A stretch of 64,000 bases of DNA from Pseudanabaena sp. PCC 6802 (GTDB lineage Bacteria; Cyanobacteriota; Cyanobacteriia; Pseudanabaenales; Pseudanabaenaceae): positions 373,278-437,277 of the forward strand of contig NZ_KB235910.1 in assembly GCF_000332175.1 (NCBI RefSeq), read 5' to 3'. The notes beneath the pieces are model-generated. The model worked only from the letters and a program-made list of their open reading frames with translations, made no database searches and was not told the origin of the DNA. This document shows positions 57,272 to 64,000 of the stretch, piece by piece. Made by a program: the position numbers and the translations under genes. Each line of letters opens with the position of its first letter. Positions within the stretch are counted from its first letter, which is position 1.

Positions 57272-57541
57272 CAATAGCAGTTAAACTGAATGAGAAATCC
57301 AAGGAAAATTTAACTTTTGAATTCCTTAGCAACCGTAATTAGGTCGGATAATTAAGCTAAAATAGAAAACGTCTGAGATTTATCGCATGCCGATGTATTC
57401 TCTCTAATGAGTTTTAGTGAATTTGCCAGAGGCAATTATTTACAGGTACCTGGAAGTTTTTCCAGCAAGGAGAATGTAGATTCAGGATATTGTGCGAAGT
57501 TTGGACCTGGAGATTATTGGTTCGTTTAAAGGAAAGTAACT

Positions 57542-58084
57542 ATGCCACCCTTAGAAACAGCAACAGAAGAAATCGCGACAAAATCGCCAGAGGAGAAGAA
57601 ATCGGCTTCAGAGCATGCAAGTGGCGATAAGCGGTTCAAGACGCTCGATCTGACCATGAAGCGTAATCACTATCGCCAGGATGCTTTAATCGAGGTCTTG
57701 CACCGCGCCCAGGAAGCTTTTGGGTATTTAGAAGAAGACGTACTTATCTACATTGCACGAGGGCTAAAACTGCCTCTAAGTCGCGTCTATGGTGTTGCGA
57801 CCTTTTACCACCTGTTCTCTCTCAAACCCCAGGGAGAACATACTTGCGTGGTTTGTATGGGAACCGCATGTTATGTAAAAGGAGCTAGTGCGCTGTTAGA
57901 AGCGATCGCTGGAGAAATTGGCATCCATCCGGGCGAAACGACTGCCGATCGCAAAGTATCGTTACTGACCGCCCGCTGCATTGGTGCTTGCGGTATTGCC
58001 CCCGCCGCCGTACTTGACGGTCAGGTGCATGGCAAGCAGTCGCCAGAAGGCGTGCTGGCAAATATGCAGAATTGGCTGCACTAG
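57542..58084 (+). CDS. hoxE: Bidirectional hydrogenase diaphorase subunit HoxE
   Basis: A 180-residue thioredoxin-like [2Fe-2S] protein related to NuoE. Cluster ligands are in [13 protein letters not shown] near 98 and 103 and in [10 protein letters not shown] near 139 and 143. The first 35 residues are polar. HoxE, HoxF and HoxU form the diaphorase that links NAD(P)H or ferredoxin to the hydrogenase. First gene of hoxEFUYH. Confidence 0.96.
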   Translation: MPPLETATEEIATKSPEEKKSASEHASGDKRFKTLDLTMKRNHYRQDALIEVLHRAQEAFGYLEEDVLIYIARGLKLPLSRVYGVATFYHLFSLKPQGEHTCVVCMGTACYVKGASALLEAIAGEIGIHPGETTADRKVSLLTARCIGACGIAPAAVLDGQVHGKQSPEGVLANMQNWLH

Positions 58085-58172
58085 CTGCTTTATGCACCTG
58101 CCTTGAAAGAGATAATTCTCATTCGTTACTCGTTTGACATTGGTTGCGAGTTCAAGATTAAGGATAAAGAAA

Positions 58173-59819
58173 ATGGACTTAACCGAACTGCTTGAGATGG
58201 GACAAAAGGAGCGCGATCGCGCCAAAACGATTCGCTTGCATTGCTGCACGGCGGCGGGTTGCTTGTCTTCAAAATCTGATGCCGTGAAAGCAGAATTGGA
58301 AACTGCCGTGCGAGATGCAGGGCTGGAGGCAACTGTGGAAGTGTGCGGCGTTGGTTGCATGAAGTTTTGCGGTCGAGGACCTTTAGTAGAAGTAACCCCC
58401 AATGGCCTTCTCTACGAACAGGTCACACCGGAAAATGCCAGCGCGATCGTAGCAGCACTAAACGGTCAGATCGAATCGGAGCGATTGCCACCACTGGGAG
58501 ACTACAACCATCCTTTCTTTACGCGGCAGATGCCAATCGTGCTGGAAAACAGCGGTAAAATCGATCCCGAACGGATTGAAGCTTACATCGCAACCGGTGG
58601 CTATCAACAACTCTATAAGGTGCTGTATGAAAAGAAACCGGCAGATGTAGTAGAGGAAATTACCCGCAGTGGGTTGCGCGGGCGGGGTGGTGGCGGCTAT
58701 CCTACGGGTCTAAAATGGGCAACGGTTGCTAAGATGTCCAGCAAGCAAAAGTACGTCATTTGTAACGCCGATGAAGGCGATCCTGGCGCGTTTATGGATC
58801 GCAGCGTACTGGAGAGCGATCCCCATCGCATCCTGGAAGGCATGGCGATCGCGGGTTACGCCATCGGTGCCGATCGCGGTTACATCTACGTGCGAGCTGA
58901 ATATCCCCTTGCGATCGCGCACCTGCAAAAAGCCATTCAACAGGCAAAACGACTGGGCTTGTTAGGCACTCAGATCTTCGACTCGCCATTTGACTTCCGC
59001 ATTGATATCCGTGTCGGGGCTGGAGCTTTTGTCTGCGGGGAGGAAACGGCTCTGATTGCATCAGTAGAGGGTGGCAGAGGTACTCCTCGTCCTCGTCCTC
59101 CCTATCCAGCGGAGTCAGGTTTGTGGGGCAGTCCCACCCTTATTAATAATGTGGAAACCTTTGCCAATATCGTGCCAATTATCCGACAGGGAGCAGAATG
59201 GTTTGCCAGCATCGGAATCGATCGCAGCAAAGGGACAAAAGTTTTCGCCCTGACCGGCAAGATTCAAAATACCGGCTTGATTGAAGTGCCAATGGGAACG
59301 CCAATCAGACAAATTATCGAAGAAATGGGAGATGGCGCGCCCGACGGAGGCGCGATAAAAGCCATCCAAACTGGAGGGCCATCGGGTGGATGCATTCCCG
59401 TCGATGCTTTAGATACGCCCGTTTCCTATGAATCTCTAGTAGCATTGGGAACGATGATGGGTTCTGGTGGCATGATCGCGATCGACGATGCCACGAATAT
59501 GGTAGATGTGGCGCATTTCTACATGGAATTCTGTCGCGATGAATCCTGTGGCAAGTGCGTTCCCTGCCGTGCCGGCACCGTACAGATGCTGCATCTTTTA
59601 ACTAAAATCCTGAAGCGACAAGCAACTCTAACAGATTTAGAGAACTTAGAAGCTATGTGTTACATGGTTAAAGATACGAGTCTGTGCGGTCTGGGCATGA
59701 GCGCACCCAACCCCGTTTTAAGTACGCTGCGCTACTTCCGAGACGAATACGAGGCATTGCTGCAAGAGAATTCCCCCAGCGTAGCGAACGGCCATGCGCC
59801 CCCACCGCAATTAGTATAA
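58173..59819 (+). CDS. hoxF: Bidirectional hydrogenase diaphorase subunit HoxF
   Basis: A 548-residue NuoF-like subunit. The start at 58173 ([15 protein letters not shown]) has AAGGA upstream. An N-terminal [2Fe-2S] domain ([20 protein letters not shown]) is at 15-85, the FMN/NADH-binding part with [14 protein letters not shown] near 183 and [19 protein letters not shown] near 290, and the [4Fe-4S] ligands [11 protein letters not shown] near 467 and a further Cys near 512. It binds NAD(H) and FMN. Confidence 0.97.
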   Translation: MDLTELLEMGQKERDRAKTIRLHCCTAAGCLSSKSDAVKAELETAVRDAGLEATVEVCGVGCMKFCGRGPLVEVTPNGLLYEQVTPENASAIVAALNGQIESERLPPLGDYNHPFFTRQMPIVLENSGKIDPERIEAYIATGGYQQLYKVLYEKKPADVVEEITRSGLRGRGGGGYPTGLKWATVAKMSSKQKYVICNADEGDPGAFMDRSVLESDPHRILEGMAIAGYAIGADRGYIYVRAEYPLAIAHLQKAIQQAKRLGLLGTQIFDSPFDFRIDIRVGAGAFVCGEETALIASVEGGRGTPRPRPPYPAESGLWGSPTLINNVETFANIVPIIRQGAEWFASIGIDRSKGTKVFALTGKIQNTGLIEVPMGTPIRQIIEEMGDGAPDGGAIKAIQTGGPSGGCIPVDALDTPVSYESLVALGTMMGSGGMIAIDDATNMVDVAHFYMEFCRDESCGKCVPCRAGTVQMLHLLTKILKRQATLTDLENLEAMCYMVKDTSLCGLGMSAPNPVLSTLRYFRDEYEALLQENSPSVANGHAPPPQLV

Positions 59820-59889
59820 CGGTCAGCCTGCCTGGTTGCGATCGATACAGTCGATTCACGCGAAAGATATACAGATAAGGATAGACAGT

Positions 59890-60606
59890 ATGTCAGTCAA
59901 AACCCTAACAATTAACGGCGAAATGATTAGCGCCCGCGAAGGCGAAACAATTCTCATTGCAGCCCGAGCGGCGGGTATTCGCATCCCTACCCTCTGCTTT
60001 TTAGAAGGAGTTACCGCCGTAGCTGGTTGTCGCATGTGCTTAGTAGAAATTGAGGGAAGTAGCAGACCTCAGCCTGCCTGCGTCACCCAGGTAGCAGAGG
60101 GGATGGTCGTCCGCACCGACACTGAGAAGCTGCAATCCTATCGTCGCATGGTTGTAGAACTGCTATTCGCCGAAGGCAATCATGTCTGCGCCGTTTGCGT
60201 AGCAAATGAGAATTGCGAGCTGCAAGATATGGCGATCGCCGTGGGCATGGATCACTCTCGCTTCCCCTATCAGTTCCCCGTTCGGGATGTCGATGTCTCT
60301 CATCCCATGTTTGGTCTCGATCGCAACCGCTGCATTCTCTGCACCCGTTGCGTGCGGGTTTGCGACGAAATCGAAGGGGCGCACGTTTGGGATGTCGCCA
60401 GTCGAGGCGGCAAGTCGTTTATCGTAGCAGGAATGAATCAACCCTGGGGCGAGGTGACGGCCTGCACTTCCTGTGGTAAGTGCGTAGAAGCCTGTCCGAC
60501 AGGTTCGCTTTTCCGTGCGGGTTCGACGGTAGCGGAAATGCAGCACGATCGCGGCAAATTGGAATTTCTAGTGACAGCAAGGGAGAAAAAAGAATGGACA
60601 AGATAA
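59890..60606 (+). CDS. hoxU: Bidirectional hydrogenase diaphorase subunit HoxU
   Basis: A 238-residue protein starting [21 protein letters not shown]. It has a plant-type [2Fe-2S] domain ([15 protein letters not shown]), a His/Cys-liganded [4Fe-4S] ([15 protein letters not shown]) and two classical [4Fe-4S] motifs ([27 protein letters not shown]). It passes electrons from HoxF to HoxY. Its end overlaps hoxY by 13 bp. Confidence 0.97.
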   Translation: MSVKTLTINGEMISAREGETILIAARAAGIRIPTLCFLEGVTAVAGCRMCLVEIEGSSRPQPACVTQVAEGMVVRTDTEKLQSYRRMVVELLFAEGNHVCAVCVANENCELQDMAIAVGMDHSRFPYQFPVRDVDVSHPMFGLDRNRCILCTRCVRVCDEIEGAHVWDVASRGGKSFIVAGMNQPWGEVTACTSCGKCVEACPTGSLFRAGSTVAEMQHDRGKLEFLVTAREKKEWTR

Positions 60607-61139
60607 GATTTGCCAGCGTTTGGTTGGCAGGTTGTTCCGGGTGTCACATGTCATTCTTAGACTTAGACGAGTGGCTGTTCGAGCTTGCCAAACATGTTGA
60701 AGTTGTCTACAGTCCGATCGCCGATGTGAAAGAATATCCCGAAAATGTCGATGTCTGTCTGGTGGAAGGCGCGATCGCCAATGAAGATAATCTCGAATTA
60801 ATCCATAAAATCCGCGATCGCACGAAATTAGTAGTCTCATTTGGCGACTGTGCCGTTACTGCCAACGTGCCCGCCATGCGGAACATGCTGGATGGCTCGG
60901 GAGCGGTTCTGCGGCGCAGCTATTTAGAACTCGGCGACGTGACACCGCAATTACCCCATGCTCCCGGCATCGTCCCCGAACTGCTGGAACGGGTCGTCCC
61001 CGTTCACGAAGTCGTCAATGTCGATCTGTTTCTACCCGGTTGCCCGCCTTCCGCCGATCGCATCAAAGCAGCAATTGAGCCTTTACTGCATGGCGCAATG
61101 CCTTTGATGGAGGGGCGATCGATGATTAAATTCGGATGA
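60594..61139 (+). CDS. hoxY: Bidirectional hydrogenase small subunit HoxY
   Basis: A 181-residue small subunit starting at 60594 ([23 protein letters not shown]). The proximal [4Fe-4S] cluster is bound by C of CSGCHMSF, C of FGDCAVT near 85 and C of [11 protein letters not shown] near 148. It has no leader peptide, in keeping with a cytoplasmic enzyme. It pairs with HoxH. Confidence 0.97.
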   Translation: MDKIRFASVWLAGCSGCHMSFLDLDEWLFELAKHVEVVYSPIADVKEYPENVDVCLVEGAIANEDNLELIHKIRDRTKLVVSFGDCAVTANVPAMRNMLDGSGAVLRRSYLELGDVTPQLPHAPGIVPELLERVVPVHEVVNVDLFLPGCPPSADRIKAAIEPLLHGAMPLMEGRSMIKFG

Positions 61140-61158
61140 TTTTGGTAGCGATGATCCT

Positions 61159-61226
61159 GTAGGGGCAGGTTTAGCTAGAGATCTTTGCAAATTGACGCGA
61201 TCCGCTCGGCCAAAAGCTGCCCCTAC
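61159..61226. repeat. GTAGGGGCAG inverted repeat between hoxY and hoxH
   Basis: GTAGGGGCAG and CTGCCCCTAC arms enclose 48 bp in the 148-bp gap between hoxY and hoxH, a gap that is unusual in this compact operon. The arms match the repeat in nifJ at 55450. It could fold in the mRNA and lower hoxH expression relative to hoxY. Confidence 0.6.
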
Positions 61227-61287
61227 CTGTACTGCAAATGGAGAAAGCGATCGAACGCATCGCATATGAAAGATGAGGAATGGATGT

Positions 61288-62715
61288 ATGAGTAAAACAA
61301 TAGTTATCGATCCCGTCACCCGCATTGAAGGTCATGCCAAAATCTCTATCTTCCTCGACGATGCTGGCGAAGTTTCCGACGCGCAGTTTCACGTAGTCGA
61401 ATATCGCGGATTTGAGAAATTTTGCGAGGGTCGCCCCATGTGGGAAATGGCGGGGATTACGGCGCGTATATGCGGTATTTGCCCCGTCAGCCACCTGCTG
61501 GCATCAGCCAAAACGGGCGACAAGTTGTTAGCCGTGCAGATTCCCCCTGCGGGCGAAAAATTGCGGCGGTTGATGAATCTCGCTCAGATTACGCAGTCCC
61601 ATGCCCTTTCCTTTTTCCATCTCAGCAGTCCCGACTTTCTGCTCGGTTGGGATAGCACTCCCGCCACGCGCAACGTCTTCGGTTTAATGGCAGCCGATCC
61701 AGAACTGGCCAGAGGTGGCATCCGCTTGCGTCAGTTCGGTCAACAAATTATCGAACTGTTGGGAGCGAGAAAAATCCATGCCGCCTGGGCGGTTCCCGGT
61801 GGCGTGCGATCGTCCCTCAGCACCGAAGGCCGTCAGTGGATTCGCGATCGCTTGCCAGAATCCTTTGCCACAATTGAAAACGCCCTGAGTTTATTTAAAC
61901 AACTGCTCGATCGCGAACTGCAAACCGAAGTGCAGGTGTTCGGCGACTTCCCATCCCTGTTTATGGGTCTGGTGGAAAAAAACGGCGAATGGGAACACTA
62001 TGGCGGTCGCATTCGCTTTAAAGATAGCAACGGCAATATCGTGGCGGATAACCTGAGCGAAGATGATTACCAGCAATATATCGGCGAAGCGGTCGAACCC
62101 TGGTCGTACCTGAAATTTCCCTACTACAAACCGCTGGGCTACCCCAACGGTATCTATCGCGTCGGCCCCCTAGCGCGTTTGAATGTCTGCGATCGCATTG
62201 GCACGCCCAAAGCAGATCGGGAATTACAAGAATTCCGCGAGCGATCGGGCGGCATGGCTACTTCTTCATTCCTCTATCACCACGCCCGTTTAGTGGAAAT
62301 TTTGGCAGCGATTGAAAGAATTGCCGAACTGATCGAAGATCCAGATATCCTATCGCCGCATACCCGTGCCAAGGCAAGCATTAACTGTTTGGAAGGAATT
62401 GGCGTGAGCGAAGCACCGCGCGGCACGCTATTCCATCACTATCACATTGACGAACACGGCGCGATTCAGAAGGTCAATTTGATTATCGCAACAGGCCACA
62501 ACAATCTGGCTATGAACAAAACCGTAGCGCAGATTGCCAAGCACTACATTCATAACGGTAACGTAGCCGAAGGATTTCTCAATCGCGTCGAAGCTGGCAT
62601 TCGCAATTACGATCCCTGCCTGAGTTGCTCTACCCACGCGGCGGGGCAGATGCCTTTACAAGTGCAACTGGTCAGTAAGGATGGCTCTATCCTCAAACAA
62701 ATTCGGCGAGATTAG
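61288..62715 (+). CDS. hoxH: Bidirectional hydrogenase large subunit HoxH
   Basis: A 475-residue subunit holding the NiFe centre. The N-terminal ligands are in [10 protein letters not shown] near residue 60, and the C-terminal pair in [12 protein letters not shown] near 447. The peptide after the final His ([14 protein letters not shown]...) is the part removed by HoxW. The start [20 protein letters not shown] at 61288 gives the conserved beginning. It takes up or makes H2 in the cytoplasm. Confidence 0.97.
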   Translation: MSKTIVIDPVTRIEGHAKISIFLDDAGEVSDAQFHVVEYRGFEKFCEGRPMWEMAGITARICGICPVSHLLASAKTGDKLLAVQIPPAGEKLRRLMNLAQITQSHALSFFHLSSPDFLLGWDSTPATRNVFGLMAADPELARGGIRLRQFGQQIIELLGARKIHAAWAVPGGVRSSLSTEGRQWIRDRLPESFATIENALSLFKQLLDRELQTEVQVFGDFPSLFMGLVEKNGEWEHYGGRIRFKDSNGNIVADNLSEDDYQQYIGEAVEPWSYLKFPYYKPLGYPNGIYRVGPLARLNVCDRIGTPKADRELQEFRERSGGMATSSFLYHHARLVEILAAIERIAELIEDPDILSPHTRAKASINCLEGIGVSEAPRGTLFHHYHIDEHGAIQKVNLIIATGHNNLAMNKTVAQIAKHYIHNGNVAEGFLNRVEAGIRNYDPCLSCSTHAAGQMPLQVQLVSKDGSILKQIRRD

Positions 62716-62788
62716 TTCGGTCAAAGCCCCTCTCCCGCTCTGGGAGAAGGATTTAGGGTGAGGTTAATGGGGGAATTTGCACATCGCG

Positions 62789-62811
62789 TAAGGTGGGCAA
62801 TGCCCACCTTA
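62789..62811. terminator. Hairpin downstream of hoxH
   Basis: TAAGGTGGGC-AAT-GCCCACCTTA is a perfect 10-bp stem about 75 bp after hoxH. A T run does not follow directly. It closely resembles the stem after clpC. It may end the hox transcript or be a short repeat. Confidence 0.45.
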
Positions 62812-62843
62812 CAAATATTGCGATTATTGCGATCCGTAATTAC

Positions 62844-62916
62844 GGGCTAGGAGGGATTCGAACCCCCGACACCGTGGTCCGTAGCCACGTGCTCTAGTCC
62901 ACTGAGCTACAAGCCC
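62844..62916 (-). tRNA. tRNA-Arg(ACG)
   Basis: A 73-base cloverleaf with D arm GCTC/GAGC, anticodon stem CGTGG/CCACG, loop CTACGGA (anticodon ACG, probably edited to ICG) and T arm GGGGG-TTCGAAT-CCCTC. The acceptor stem GGGCTTG/CTAGCCC has one T-T mismatch at the sixth pair. CCA is not encoded. Confidence 0.93.
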
Positions 62917-62986
62917 TTAACTTGCGTTCCTTAGCATAACACAAGTTCGCTCGAGTTTAGCTCAACCTCAAAAGAATTGGGAAAAA

Positions 62987-63083
62987 TATAGCCATGGACA
63001 GATCTGTTAGGACAGGGGGGGTGTGGGCTGCGCTCCCACGCAGGGTTTTCACCCCTGCACCCCGTCCTAAGCCTGTTGGCTGT
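62987..63083 (+). repeat. Palindromic repeat type II
   Basis: The second copy of the unit at 28434: TATAGCCATGGACAG, the GTTAGGAC/GTCCTAAGC arms and the end TTGGCTGTA. It abuts a type I copy with the ends shared, so one unit entered the terminus of the other or both used the same TA. Confidence 0.7.
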
Positions 63084-63193
63084 AGCGGTTTTCAGATGAA
63101 AACGAGAAGGGGGTTTGGGGGCGTTGCCCCCAAGAAGGGGTTCCACCCCTTCACCCCAAAAATAAAACCCGTTCTCAAGTGAAAACCGCTATA
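63081..63193 (+). repeat. Palindromic repeat type I, next to type II
   Basis: It runs from TGTAGCGGTTTTCAG to GAAAACCGCTATA, 113 bp, with the family's two GC hairpins. Its first bases overlap the last bases of the type II copy. Confidence 0.72.
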
Positions 63194-63322
63194 TAGCTAT
63201 AAATTCTGGATAGTCGATCGGCTTGCGTATATAAAATAAGTTTGTAGTTTTGTATACTATGGTTATTAACTTTTAATAAAGTCACAGGCTTCCTCATTAT
63301 TGCGATGGGGAGAATGCCAAAG

Positions 63323-64000
63323 ATGAATTCAGAGGTTCTTATTAGAGTGAGCGACCATCCTCTTGCCCAGTTAAAGGGCTATGACGCAAAGGCCATTGCC
63401 AAATACTACATCCGGAGACCGTGGCAGGTGATTTGGCGAACCCTCTCGATCGTATTCATGTTCGCAGGGTTTTTATTGGGGTTACTGTGGGACAGGGCAG
63501 CAGGAAAGAGCGATCGCCACCAACCAGAACGCGCCGCCCACCTCCGCGAAATTATTACCAAACTGGGCCCCACTTATATCAAAGTCGGTCAGGCACTGTC
63601 CACCAGACCAGATCTCGTCAGAGAGGACTATCTGGCAGAACTGACCAAGCTACAGGATCGGTTGCCCCCCTTTCCCACACCGCAGGCATTCAGCATTATC
63701 GAGCGCGAACTGGGCAAGCCCGCAGACAAAATCTATAAATCGATCTCGGCAGAGCCAGTTGCGGCTGCTAGTTTGGGGCAAGTTTTCAAAGCCACTTTGT
63801 ATACGGGTGAAGACGTAGCAATTAAAGTCCAAAGACCTGACTTGCTACCCGTAATCACCCTGGACTTGTTTATCCTGCGCGTCATTGCCAAATTGCTGGC
63901 TCCTTTGCTGCCATTAAACATGGGTGTGGGTCTCGACGCGATCGTGGATGAATTTGGCATCAAGCTATTTGAAGAGATCGACTATGTCAACGAAGCCCAT
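63323..64000 (+). CDS. ABC1/UbiB-family kinase-like protein (cut by window edge)
   Basis: The first 226 residues of an ABC1 atypical kinase. A GGGGAG ribosome site lies about 10 bp before ATG 63323 (MNSEVLIRVSDHP); an in-frame ATG at 63314 is possible. A membrane helix (LSIVFMFAGFLLGLLW) is near 48. The family KxGQ motif is YIKVGQALSTRPDLV near 95, and the A-rich AAASLGQVFKA loop replaces the glycine loop near 150, followed by VAIKVQRP. These proteins influence quinone or tocopherol metabolism. The C-terminal half is outside the window. Confidence 0.88.
   Translation, partial: MNSEVLIRVSDHPLAQLKGYDAKAIAKYYIRRPWQVIWRTLSIVFMFAGFLLGLLWDRAAGKSDRHQPERAAHLREIITKLGPTYIKVGQALSTRPDLVREDYLAELTKLQDRLPPFPTPQAFSIIERELGKPADKIYKSISAEPVAAASLGQVFKATLYTGEDVAIKVQRPDLLPVITLDLFILRVIAKLLAPLLPLNMGVGLDAIVDEFGIKLFEEIDYVNEAH

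Larger units (their letters stand above)
56552..57541. promoter_or_regulatory. 990-bp divergent control region nifJ / hoxE
   Basis: No gene is seen. This AT-rich gap holds the promoters for the nifJ and hox units. It contains the doubled 28-bp repeat (56815-56888), a run of TTGACA boxes near 57223 and 57244, and stretches of T- and A-rich DNA. HoxE begins at 57542 after GGAAAG. The leader length suggests long untranslated RNA or several control sites. Confidence 0.6.

Overview
The window is a cyanobacterial chromosome segment. The octamer GCGATCGC (HIP1) recurs throughout, and the gene set (minCDE, clpC, bidirectional Hox hydrogenase, nifJ, cyanobacterial-type glycosyltransferases and HlyB/HlyD exporter) fits a filamentous or unicellular cyanobacterium. 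The exact genus cannot be fixed from sequence alone. Every assignment here comes from reading the sequence and proteins; no database search was run.

Positions 1-15.26 kb are accessory DNA. The left edge carries the end of a transposase gene. Two related integrative elements then lie in tandem beside a tRNA-Val(UAC) gene. Element A (about 1.2-5.5 kb) holds an SF2 helicase, a broken DUF3987 replication protein, an array of GGACTA/TAGTCC repeats and the stump of an integrase. Element B (5.5-15.2 kb) holds a ribbon-helix-helix-like protein, a coiled-coil protein, a 16-copy GTGACGAT array with an AT-rich block, a primase-polymerase/helicase gene and an intact tyrosine recombinase. A 61-bp repeat that includes the 3' part of the tRNA ends each element. 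Two identical 948-bp IS5-family insertion sequences sit in the pair. One is a clean insertion that splits the primase gene. The other has mismatched flanks and marks a deletion in element A. The pair looks like two integrated replicons, each with its own origin-like repeats.

From 15.4 to 43 kb the DNA is mostly housekeeping: two small membrane proteins, a family-39 glycosyltransferase overlapping minE, minD and minC, a WGR/beta-propeller pair, clpC, pgeF, a type I secretion ATPase with an N-terminal cyclic-nucleotide-like domain plus its HlyD partner, two glycosyltransferases, several small toxin-antitoxin-like genes, the fluoride channel crcB, a P-type cation ATPase and hypF.

From 43 to 63 kb lies a fermentation and hydrogen island. 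On the minus strand nifJ (pyruvate:ferredoxin oxidoreductase), a dihydroorotate-dehydrogenase-like gene, a phosphofructokinase, hoxW, hypA and hypB are closely packed. A CHAD protein and a divergent pyruvate-kinase-like gene follow. Divergent from nifJ, hoxE-F-U-Y-H encodes the NAD-linked bidirectional [NiFe] hydrogenase. The 990-bp gap between nifJ and hoxE contains two copies of a 28-bp repeat centred on a perfect palindrome, a candidate shared control site. Together these genes link glycolysis, pyruvate oxidation, hydrogen production and maturation of the enzyme.

Dispersed palindromic repeats with TATAGC...GCTATA ends occur at seven places, and a second family with GTAGGGGC arms has entered nifJ in frame. 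The right edge has tRNA-Arg(ACG) and the start of an ABC1/UbiB-family kinase gene.
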